Below are positions 1 through 5,859 of a stretch of 8,463 bases of DNA, in pieces (within the stretch, counting starts at the first letter, position 1; the number at the start of each line of letters is the position of its first letter). Where the stretch lies: assembly GCA_964636965.1 (NCBI GenBank), contig CAZWST010000056.1, forward strand, positions 1 to 8,463, given 5' to 3'. Below the pieces are notes generated by a model. That model ran no database searches and was not told the origin of the DNA. It saw nothing but the letters and a program-made list of their open reading frames with translations. The DNA comes from CAG-582 sp964636965 (GTDB lineage: Bacteria > Bacillota_I > Bacilli_A > RF39 > UBA660). The translations under genes were made by a program, and so were the position numbers.

Positions 1-5
1 AAAAA

Positions 6-137
6 GGGTTCACAAACTCCAAAATTTATGATAAGATTATACCTGTATTGAGGAAAGAGTACCCCTAAATATAGGGTTCGGTATCTAAACCCTCAAGGCA
101 CCATTTTGTAATAAACAACGCAATTGCGTTGTTTTTT
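6..137 (+). ncRNA. 3' end of an upstream transcript, possible structured RNA
   Basis: I do not recognise this stretch. It can fold as nested helices: TTGAGG at 48-53 with CCTCAA at 91-96, inside it GTAC at 59-62 with GGTAT at 80-84, and inside that CCCTA at 63-67 with TAGGG at 72-76 around an AATA loop. A smaller hairpin (GGGTT at 6-10 with AACTC at 15-19) lies upstream, and a strong terminator follows. An alternative pairing of AGGGTT (73-78) with AACCCT (88-93) would exclude the inner helices. This could be the tail of a small RNA or a 3' UTR. The competing reading is the last 21 codons of a protein gene in the frame starting at 3 and stopping at TAA 66-68 (ending in LRKEYP). I found no tRNA T-arm, SRP GGAA loop, tmRNA or RNase P signature. 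The left edge is cut by the window. Confidence 0.25.
113..137 (+). terminator. Strong intrinsic terminator of the upstream unit
   Basis: A perfect 22-nt palindrome (113-134) folds into a 9-bp stem with an AATT loop; the core pairs ACAACGC with GCGTTGT. A run of six T follows at 132-137. The T-run marks it as a + strand terminator. It closes whatever ends at the left of the window and separates it from the TPR gene, whose own promoter lies about 70 nt further on. Confidence 0.85.
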
Positions 138-208
138 CGTGTAAAAATAAAACGAGGTCCTTTACAGGTTCCATTTTTAAAATTTTATTCAAATAAAACT
201 AAAAAAGG
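138..208. other. A+T-rich spacer with no gene
   Basis: No reading frame or recognisable RNA is visible here. The stretch from about 172 to 208 is almost pure A/T, with an all-A/T inverted repeat (TTTTAT/ATAAAA) just upstream of the -35 box, so it could act as an UP element for the next promoter. AGGTCC and AGGTTCC (155-172) form an imperfect direct repeat of unknown meaning. Confidence 0.4.
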
Positions 209-237
209 TTGTTATACCTCTCTTTGTTAGATATAAT
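209..237 (+). promoter_or_regulatory. Sigma-A-type promoter of the TPR gene
   Basis: TTGTTA (209-214) and a perfect TATAAT (232-237) are separated by 17 nt. The start of transcription is expected near 244, giving a leader of only about 16 nt that contains the Shine-Dalgarno AGGGAG at 246-251. The upstream DNA is A/T-rich. Confidence 0.8.
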
Positions 238-259
238 GATTTTATAGGGAGTTTTGATT

Positions 260-2203
260 ATGAAGATATATGATTTTAATAAATATGGGATAAGTAATAA
301 TTTACTTGAAATATATGTAAAAAACAATGAAATGGTAATAAATCACGATAATGCTAATATTGTAAGTGATGATTTGGCTGTTAGATTATTTTTATCGGAA
401 ATTGATAAGAACCAAGAGTTTGCTTGTAAGCTTTCTAAGGATACGAGTTTACGATTCTCTACTTATTATTTAGGCCTTTTATATTCTTTACATGAGGGTA
501 ATTTTGATGAAGCTAGAAAGTATATTAGTGAGATAAAGGCAAAGGGACTTATGTCTAGATGTCTAGATGATGTTAATCTCTATGATTATTTATTAAATGG
601 TGTTGCTACTCAGTTTTCTTTACCTTATGAAGATAATGAATATATAGGTACTTTAATTGGTTTAGTAAAAAAATATCTTAGATTAAGAAAATATGAACTA
701 GCTTTAGATTTTTTAGATAAAGTTTTAGATGTAGAATCATCACCTAAATTAAGCATACTAAAAAGTGTTTTAAAAAGAATACCTGATAAGACTAAATATA
801 TGGTCGATAGTAATTACCAAATAGAAGATGAAGAAACATATAATGGACTTGCATCTTTAGAAAGAAAATTAGTTGTTTCTTATGAAGAAGGTAATTATAT
901 TCAATTTAAGAATGTTGCACTTAATCTTGCTAAAGTAATTCATGATGATACTTTTATTAATAATATACTTGGCTTTCTTGAAATACTTGATAGATTAAAA
1001 AAAGATAATACGTTAATTTTAAGGCATTCAATTGATAAAAAATATGGGCCACTAGATAAAGTTATAAGTGAGTCTTTAAATCATGCTGAATTATATGATG
1101 TTTATGAAAGAGTTTGTGAAGATTTTTTATATGGCAAGAATAAAGATGATTTAAAAATATATCTATATAAACTTTTATTAGATGATATTATGTCTATTAA
1201 TAAAAAGAATTTAAAAAATGTGGTGGTTAATGGATTATACTTTGATAAGGCGGAAGAAACTATAGAAGAGTATACGAATTTAATTAATGATTCTAAGTTT
1301 GAAGAAGCAAAGGCTTTAATAGATTCTGCTGATTCTGGAATTAATAATTATGACTTTTTAATTAAAGAAGTTGATACTGTTGCATCTAATATAGAAAACC
1401 AAGAAAAGATTGATTCGATTACTGCTTATGCTGATGAAGTTTTAGATCCATATCTTATTATTGATAGTTATAAGACTGCTATTAAGTTACAAACAAAAAA
1501 AGATCCAGTTTACTTAATTGTTTTAGCTGCTGCTTATGAATCTTTAGGAAATTATAATGAAGCACTACATTATTTAGAAGATGCCGAAGCAGAGTATATT
1601 TATCCTGATTCTCTTTTAAAGATGATTGAGTTATTTATTAAGTGTAGAAGATACGATAAAGCTCTTGAATATCATCGAAAGTATGAAACTTATTATCCAG
1701 AAACAAATGGATATGATTATTATTTGGTAAGTATTGCTTATATGAATATGGGCAAATATAAAGAAGCACTAGATGCTTTAAATATGATTGTATCTATTAA
1801 TGAAGAAATTAATGGAATATCTTATGATTTTGAAAGAGAAAGAGATATTTTAAATAGATTAATTAATGGAGAAAGTGTCAATTATTATAAGGAAGACGAT
1901 TATGTATCTTTAGAATTAGATGAAGAAGATGAAGACCTTATTTCTGAATTAGATACATATCTTAAGATGACAAATAATGATATTCGTAAATTTATTATAA
2001 CTAATTTAAGTAGGTTTGATAATGTAATAGATTCTATGTTATATCTTTTAAATATTGTTAAGATACTTGTTTTATCTCCAGAAGAAACACAAGAAGATGT
2101 TAATTTTATTGTAGATATGATTTGTAATTATGAAACACCAGAAACTATAAAAAAGGATGTACTTGCTAAAATCGATATTTATAAAAGAGTTGTTAAATTA
2201 TAA
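260..2203 (+). CDS. TPR-like helical repeat protein, function unknown
   Basis: This is a 647-residue cytosolic protein with no signal peptide or membrane segment. The clearest TPR-type helix pairs are at residues about 415-444 and 485-514, where the second pair has an A-Y-x-N-M-G-K-Y-x-E-A-L core. A looser unit lies at 451-479, and more divergent ones at about 67-96 (GNFDEARKY) and 126-156 (KYELALDFL). An acidic linker rich in Asp/Glu (about 544-567) precedes a final helical domain. TPR arrays are protein-binding scaffolds; no enzymatic motif is visible. A TTG at 254 would extend the frame by two codons, but it sits only 2 nt after AGGGAG (246-251), whereas ATG 260 has an 8-nt spacing, so ATG 260 is chosen. 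The gene has its own promoter and terminator and so appears monocistronic. The TPR fold is fairly secure; the partner and role are unknown. Confidence 0.85.
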   Translation: MKIYDFNKYGISNNLLEIYVKNNEMVINHDNANIVSDDLAVRLFLSEIDKNQEFACKLSKDTSLRFSTYYLGLLYSLHEGNFDEARKYISEIKAKGLMSRCLDDVNLYDYLLNGVATQFSLPYEDNEYIGTLIGLVKKYLRLRKYELALDFLDKVLDVESSPKLSILKSVLKRIPDKTKYMVDSNYQIEDEETYNGLASLERKLVVSYEEGNYIQFKNVALNLAKVIHDDTFINNILGFLEILDRLKKDNTLILRHSIDKKYGPLDKVISESLNHAELYDVYERVCEDFLYGKNKDDLKIYLYKLLLDDIMSINKKNLKNVVVNGLYFDKAEETIEEYTNLINDSKFEEAKALIDSADSGINNYDFLIKEVDTVASNIENQEKIDSITAYADEVLDPYLIIDSYKTAIKLQTKKDPVYLIVLAAAYESLGNYNEALHYLEDAEAEYIYPDSLLKMIELFIKCRRYDKALEYHRKYETYYPETNGYDYYLVSIAYMNMGKYKEALDALNMIVSINEEINGISYDFERERDILNRLINGESVNYYKEDDYVSLELDEEDEDLISELDTYLKMTNNDIRKFIITNLSRFDNVIDSMLYLLNIVKILVLSPEETQEDVNFIVDMICNYETPETIKKDVLAKIDIYKRVVKL

Positions 2204-2204
2204 G

Positions 2205-2232
2205 AAAACTATAAATAAATATAGTTTTTTTT
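2205..2232 (+). terminator. A/T-rich intrinsic terminator after the TPR gene
   Basis: AAAACTATA (2205-2213) pairs with TATAGTTTT (2220-2228) around a 6-nt loop, followed by T to 2232. It starts 1 nt after the stop codon. The stem has a single G-C pair, so termination may be leaky and allow some read-through into the next operon. Confidence 0.6.
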
Positions 2233-2244
2233 ATTGGTTTGTTA

Positions 2245-2250
2245 TATAAT
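2245..2250 (+). promoter_or_regulatory. Probable -10 element of the pfkB-like/smr/obg operon
   Basis: A perfect TATAAT stands 16 nt after the end of the terminator hairpin. No good -35 is seen: the hexamer at 17-nt spacing (TAGTTT, 2222-2227) is poor. Transcription would begin near 2257 with an 18-nt leader. An alternative pair, TTGGTT (2234-2239) and TAGAAT (2257-2262) at 17 nt, would start transcription inside the ribosome-binding region and is less likely. Confidence 0.5.
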
Positions 2251-2274
2251 TTTATATAGAATAGGGTGAAAAGG

Positions 2275-3564
2275 ATGGAAACTATAATTATTGGAAAACC
2301 GGCTGTTAATATTTATTTACCTTTACAGGAATTTCCAGCTGAAGGAGATGTATTTTTAATTAAAAATAAAAATGAATCAGTTGGTAATGTGGGAGCAACA
2401 TCAGCTTGCTTACTTGCTAAATGGGGAATGAATGTTCATTTTACGGGAGTAGCAGGAAATGATGCATATGCGGAAAAAATAAGAGATACATTTAAAACCT
2501 TTAAAGTTGAAGCTAAATTTATGGAAACTGATTTTGAATCTAGTACAGCGGTTAATTATCTTATATTAAATGCTAAAACAGGTGTAGTTACAAAAATATT
2601 ATATAATGATTCTGATAGTGTACTTAAGAAGTTTAAATATGATTTTGTACCAACGTTCGCTATTATTGATGGTTCTGAACTTGCTGGTGCTCATGCTCTT
2701 TTAAATAATAATGGTTCTGCTAAGACAGTTTATTATGGCAGAATTGGAGATAAAGATTCAGTTGCGATATCAAAAAGATGTACATGGGCTGTTATAACTG
2801 AAAAGTTTGCTGAAATGATGACTAAGGCCGATATTGATGGTTCTGCTGAAGGGTATGTTAATTTATATCAAAAGATAGTGGATTCTTCTGGAAAGAGCAA
2901 TTATATAGTTATACTTAATAGTCATAAGATTCTTTATTGTGTCGACGGTAAGGTTAAAATGCTTCCAGAAATGAAAATTAATATAGTTGATTCATCAAGT
3001 TTTGATTCAATATTCGTTGGAGCTTTATCTTTCGCCTTAATGAATGAAGTTAATATAGATGATGCAATTAAACTTGCTAATACGTCTGCTGCCATATCTT
3101 TATCGAAAATAGGTGAAGTAGACGCTATTCCAGAAATAGATGTTGTATTAGATAATTCAGGATTAAGAGAGAAATTAGGTATGGCTAAAAAAGAAGATAA
3201 TACAGCTAAAACACCTGTTGAAGTTGCACCACTTAATCCAGAAATAAATGTTCAAGTTAATAATGGAACAGAAGCTCAGATCGAAGTTGTAAATGAGGTT
3301 ACTGAACAAATGAATTCAGCATTTAATTCAATGCCAACTACTACTGAATATAATCAAGATGTAAATCCAAATGGTGGTGGTTATAGTACAATTGAGAATA
3401 ATGAAAATACTAATGCTGTAGCACTTGATGCTCAAAATCAAGCCGCATCTTCTGAAATAGTTCAAGAAAATCAAATAAACTCTAATAACGCAGTGCCTTT
3501 AGAACAAAAGACAACTATTCCATCTGGAACTGAAAATATAGTTTCTACCCAAGAAAATGTATAA
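2275..3564 (+). CDS. PfkB-family fold protein, probable pseudokinase with long disordered tail
   Basis: This is a 429-residue protein. Residues 1-295 resemble the PfkB/ribokinase sugar-kinase family: a beta strand leading to GKPAVN at the start, the first family motif at about 37-64 (GNVGATSACLLAKWG, then GVAGNDA), and the second at about 238-254. In active members the second motif reads D-T-x-G-A-G-D, with the GAG anion hole and the catalytic Asp. Here the aligned residues are D-S-S-S-F-D-S, so both the anion hole and the base appear lost. Residues about 302-429 form a low-complexity tail rich in Asn, Gln, Thr and Glu, unusual for a roughly 300-residue family. A GTG at 2266 lies within the Shine-Dalgarno-like AGGGTG (2263-2268), so ATG 2275 with 6-nt spacing is chosen. 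The 3' end overlaps smr by 8 nt. The fold is secure, the substrate unknown, and loss of catalysis is an inference. Confidence 0.8.
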   Translation: METIIIGKPAVNIYLPLQEFPAEGDVFLIKNKNESVGNVGATSACLLAKWGMNVHFTGVAGNDAYAEKIRDTFKTFKVEAKFMETDFESSTAVNYLILNAKTGVVTKILYNDSDSVLKKFKYDFVPTFAIIDGSELAGAHALLNNNGSAKTVYYGRIGDKDSVAISKRCTWAVITEKFAEMMTKADIDGSAEGYVNLYQKIVDSSGKSNYIVILNSHKILYCVDGKVKMLPEMKINIVDSSSFDSIFVGALSFALMNEVNIDDAIKLANTSAAISLSKIGEVDAIPEIDVVLDNSGLREKLGMAKKEDNTAKTPVEVAPLNPEINVQVNNGTEAQIEVVNEVTEQMNSAFNSMPTTTEYNQDVNPNGGGYSTIENNENTNAVALDAQNQAASSEIVQENQINSNNAVPLEQKTTIPSGTENIVSTQENV

Positions 3565-3823
3565 ATATAGAGATCCATTTATGAAAATATTACCACAGTT
3601 AGATGTCCATGGTTATACCGAGGATACCGTTATGACTGTGGTAAATGACTTTATAAATGATAATTATAAGCTTAGAAATAAGAAAATAGTTGTTGTACAT
3701 GGTAAGGGTGCAGGTATTTTAAAAAGAAAAATACATGAGAGTTTGAGAAGAAATAAATTGGTTAGTAAATATTACTTGTATAATTTTAATATTGGTTGTA
3801 CAATAATTGAACTTGATTTATAA
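3557..3823 (+). CDS. Stand-alone Smr-domain protein
   Basis: This 88-residue protein is almost entirely an Smr (small MutS-related) domain. The family's LDxHG motif is present as LDVHGYT at residues 15-21, and the second motif as VVHGKGAGILKR around 47-58, matching HGxGxGxL. Smr domains bind or nick nucleic acids. They occur at the C-terminus of MutS2 and in SmrB-type proteins that act on collided ribosomes or their mRNA; which role applies here cannot be told. No MutS ATPase part is attached. The ATG at 3557 lies inside the last codons of the upstream gene (ATGTATAA overlap), which suggests translational coupling. An in-frame ATG at 3581 would still keep the whole domain and is a real alternative, because neither start has a strong Shine-Dalgarno site. 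The stop codon is 14 nt from obg. Confidence 0.85.
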   Translation: MYKYRDPFMKILPQLDVHGYTEDTVMTVVNDFINDNYKLRNKKIVVVHGKGAGILKRKIHESLRRNKLVSKYYLYNFNIGCTIIELDL

Positions 3824-3837
3824 AGGAGAGGATTAGT

Positions 3838-5115
3838 ATGTTTGTCGATGAAGTCACTTTAAAAGTTACAGCTGGTAAAGGCGGAGATGGTTGTACTTCT
3901 TTTAGACGTGAAAAGTATATTGAAATGGGCGGACCAAATGGTGGTTCAGGTGGATCTGGTGCATCAATTATTTTTCGAACTGATCCAGGATTAAAAACCT
4001 TAATAGATTTAAAAATGATGAAACATATTAAGGGAGAAAAAGGTGTTAATGGTAAAGGCAGTGAAAAAAATGGCTCTAATGCCAAAGATGTTATTGTAAG
4101 TGTTCCAATGGGAACGACTATTACTGACATAACTACTAATACTGTGCTTGCTGATTTAACCAAAAAAGATGAAGAATTTGTTGTATGCAAAGGTGGAAGA
4201 GGCGGAAGAGGAAACAAAGCTTTTGCTACACATGAAAATCCTGCTCCTCGCTTAAGTGAACTTGGTGAACCGGGAGAAGAAAAAATAATTAAGTGTGAAC
4301 TTAAAGTATTAGCTGATGTCGGACTTGTTGGTATGCCTAGTGTTGGTAAGAGTACAATTATAAGTATGATTAGTAATTGTAATGCCAAGGTTGGAGCTTA
4401 TCACTTTACAACACTTAGTCCAAATTTAGGTGTTGTGAAATTAAATGATGGTACTTCTTTTGTTATGGCAGATCTTCCGGGATTAATTGAAGGAGCTTCT
4501 TCTGGTATTGGATTAGGTCATAAGTTCTTGCGTCATGCAATGCGTACAAAAGTCATTGCGCATGTTATTGATATGGGAGCAATAGAAGGAAGAAACCCTA
4601 TAAGTGATTATGAAACAATTATAGATGAATTAAAGAACTATGATGAAACTTTAATCAATAAACCAAATATAGTTATTGCTAATAAAATGGACGTTGATGG
4701 TGCTTCAGATAATCTAAGAGATTTTAAAAATAAATATCCAGATGTTGAAGTATTTCCCGTATGTGCTATTTTAGAAGAGGGATTAGAACCTTTAATAAAT
4801 CGCTTAGGAGAACTTGTATCTTCCTTAGATGAAGTTATACTTTATGATGAAAATGCTTTAAAAGAAAGTCATGTATTATATAAATTTGATGCTAGTAAAC
4901 CTTTTACTATAAAACGCGAAAATGATTCTTGGGTTTTAAGTGGTAAAGAGGTTGAAACGCTTTTTGCTATGACACGCTTTGATGAAGAGGAAGCTGTAGA
5001 AAGATTTGGACGAAAACTTCGTGGTATGGGAGTTGAAGATGAACTTGAAAAGATGGGTGCAAAAAGAGGAGACGAAGTAATAATTAATGACTATGTCTTT
5101 ATATTCAAGGATTAA
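3838..5115 (+). CDS. obg: GTPase ObgE/CgtA
   Basis: This is a 425-residue Obg GTPase with all three domains of the firmicute family. The glycine-rich Obg domain is residues 1-158. The G domain has G1 GMPSVGKST (165-173), switch I TT (191-192), G3 DLPGLIEGA (212-220), G4 NKMD (282-285) and a G5-like CAI (309-311). The C-terminal OCT domain covers about 345-425. Obg binds the 50S subunit during late assembly and links GTP/ppGpp levels to growth; it is essential in most bacteria. The start is fixed by AGGAG at 3824-3828, 9 nt before the ATG, and by the conserved MFVDEV N-terminus. It is the last gene of the pfkB-like/smr/obg operon; the usual rplU-rpmA neighbours are absent. The N-terminal loop reads GGPNGGSGGSGA where most Obg proteins have Asp in place of Asn and Ser. 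The stop codon lies in the loop of the terminator hairpin. Confidence 0.97.
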   Translation: MFVDEVTLKVTAGKGGDGCTSFRREKYIEMGGPNGGSGGSGASIIFRTDPGLKTLIDLKMMKHIKGEKGVNGKGSEKNGSNAKDVIVSVPMGTTITDITTNTVLADLTKKDEEFVVCKGGRGGRGNKAFATHENPAPRLSELGEPGEEKIIKCELKVLADVGLVGMPSVGKSTIISMISNCNAKVGAYHFTTLSPNLGVVKLNDGTSFVMADLPGLIEGASSGIGLGHKFLRHAMRTKVIAHVIDMGAIEGRNPISDYETIIDELKNYDETLINKPNIVIANKMDVDGASDNLRDFKNKYPDVEVFPVCAILEEGLEPLINRLGELVSSLDEVILYDENALKESHVLYKFDASKPFTIKRENDSWVLSGKEVETLFAMTRFDEEEAVERFGRKLRGMGVEDELEKMGAKRGDEVIINDYVFIFKD

Positions 5116-5131
5116 TCCTTGAATATTTTTA
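5101..5131 (+). terminator. Intrinsic terminator overlapping the obg stop codon
   Basis: A perfect 26-nt palindrome (5101-5126) has arms ATATTCAAGG and CCTTGAATAT around an ATTAAT loop, followed by TTTTT (5127-5131). The last obg codons form the 5' arm and the stop TAA (5113-5115) lies in the loop, so a terminating ribosome would cover the hairpin. The 3' arm also carries the -35 box of the next promoter. Confidence 0.85.
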
Positions 5132-5147
5132 TTTATTAAGGTATAAT
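5119..5147 (+). promoter_or_regulatory. Sigma-A-type promoter embedded in the obg terminator
   Basis: TTGAAT (5119-5124) and TATAAT (5142-5147) are 17 nt apart. The -35 is inside the 3' arm of the obg terminator and the T-tract is in the spacer. Transcription should start near 5154, which rules out the upstream ATG at 5149 as a start for transcripts from this promoter. Confidence 0.75.
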
Positions 5148-5172
5148 AATGCAAGTTTTAGGGGATGATTGG

Positions 5173-5772
5173 ATGACTTTAGATGAATTGCTTGAACTTA
5201 GAAAAAAAGTAACTGAAAATAAGGAAAAACTTAGAATATTAAATCATCATTATAATGAAATGCTAACTAAAAAACATATGAATACTCTTAATGGTAATTC
5301 TATAACAGATGAAGTAAATAAAGTAAAACAAAGTAAATTGTATAAAGTTTGGACAATTATAAAAATAATGACTTCGTTATTAGTAGGAATGTTGTTAACT
5401 GCAAATGTTATTTCTTTTGGAGGCTGCCTTATTTTTCTTTTGACTTTTCCTATTATTGGAGCAATAGTTGACTCTTTTGTTTTACCTAAAATACTTTTTG
5501 GCAAAGATTATAAAGTTTTATCTACTGTAAAAAAAGAAGAATTTTCTCAAAAAGATGCTGATCAGCTTTATGAAGAAGTAAGTGATGCTCGATTTGAATA
5601 TCACAGACTTCGTAAAGAATTTGAAGAAAAGATTACTACTATAAGTATAAGTGATAATGCGTTATATCAAGAATATTTAAATGCCATTGATTCCTTTATT
5701 GAGGCAGTTGAATATCCTTCTATGGAAGAAGTAAGTGAAGAACAAAAAGATATAAAAAAACTTGATTTATAA
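5173..5772 (+). CDS. Membrane protein with two helices and flanking coiled coils, unknown family
   Basis: I do not recognise this 199-residue protein. A charged, helical N-terminal part (1-58), probably coiled coil at 1-36, leads into two close hydrophobic segments at about 60-80 and 84-104 that would form a membrane hairpin. A Lys/Glu-rich helical region (about 120-155) and an acidic C-terminal part follow. With both ends predicted on the same side, most likely the cytoplasm, it could act as a membrane-anchored scaffold, but that is only inference. No catalytic motif is visible. The frame is open from ATG 5149, but that codon lies upstream of the predicted transcription start; ATG 5173 has AGGGG (5160-5164) at 8 nt and is preferred. 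It is a single-gene unit between two terminators. Confidence 0.75.
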   Translation: MTLDELLELRKKVTENKEKLRILNHHYNEMLTKKHMNTLNGNSITDEVNKVKQSKLYKVWTIIKIMTSLLVGMLLTANVISFGGCLIFLLTFPIIGAIVDSFVLPKILFGKDYKVLSTVKKEEFSQKDADQLYEEVSDARFEYHRLRKEFEEKITTISISDNALYQEYLNAIDSFIEAVEYPSMEEVSEEQKDIKKLDL

Positions 5773-5782
5773 TAGTAAAGTG

Positions 5783-5808
5783 AAATGCAGTTTTATTGCA
5801 TTTTTTTT
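5783..5808 (+). terminator. Intrinsic terminator after the membrane-protein gene
   Basis: AAATGCA (5783-5789) pairs with TGCATTT (5797-5803) around a 7-nt loop, followed by an uninterrupted T-run from 5801 to 5808. It sits 10 nt after the stop codon. Its 3' arm and the base before it contain the -35 hexamer of the helD promoter. Confidence 0.8.
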
Positions 5809-5824
5809 GTGTATTTTATATAAT
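5796..5824 (+). promoter_or_regulatory. Sigma-A-type promoter of helD embedded in a terminator
   Basis: TTGCAT (5796-5801) and TATAAT (5819-5824) are 17 nt apart, again with the -35 at the terminator's 3' arm and the T-run in the spacer. Transcription is expected near 5831, giving a leader of about 29 nt. Confidence 0.75.
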
Positions 5825-5859
5825 TATTTTAGTTTGGATATAGAGAGTGGTGAACTTTT

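Noticed and set aside
74..103. tRNA or tmRNA 3' end, suggested by GGGTTC and GGCACCA
   Set aside because: The loop does not fit a TTCRANN T-loop with 5-bp stem, and no acceptor partner or D/anticodon arms can be placed upstream.
41..169. Inverted repeat ACCTGTA (41-47) and TACAGGT (about 163-169) as mobile-element ends
   Set aside because: Seven bases are within chance, no transposase lies between them and no target duplication is seen.
3786..4388. 200-codon open frame on the - strand opposite obg
   Set aside because: It is the antisense of the obg GTPase gene; its Pro/Ser/Leu-rich product mirrors the glycine-rich codons and it has no ribosome-binding site.
5149..5172. Upstream ATG for the 199-residue membrane protein
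   Set aside because: It lies 2 nt after the TATAAT box and upstream of the expected transcription start; ATG 5173 has a better-placed Shine-Dalgarno site.
4936..5504. Two - strand open frames (4936-5154 and 5250-5504)
   Set aside because: They lie opposite obg and the membrane-protein gene, have no Shine-Dalgarno site and no family-like sequence.
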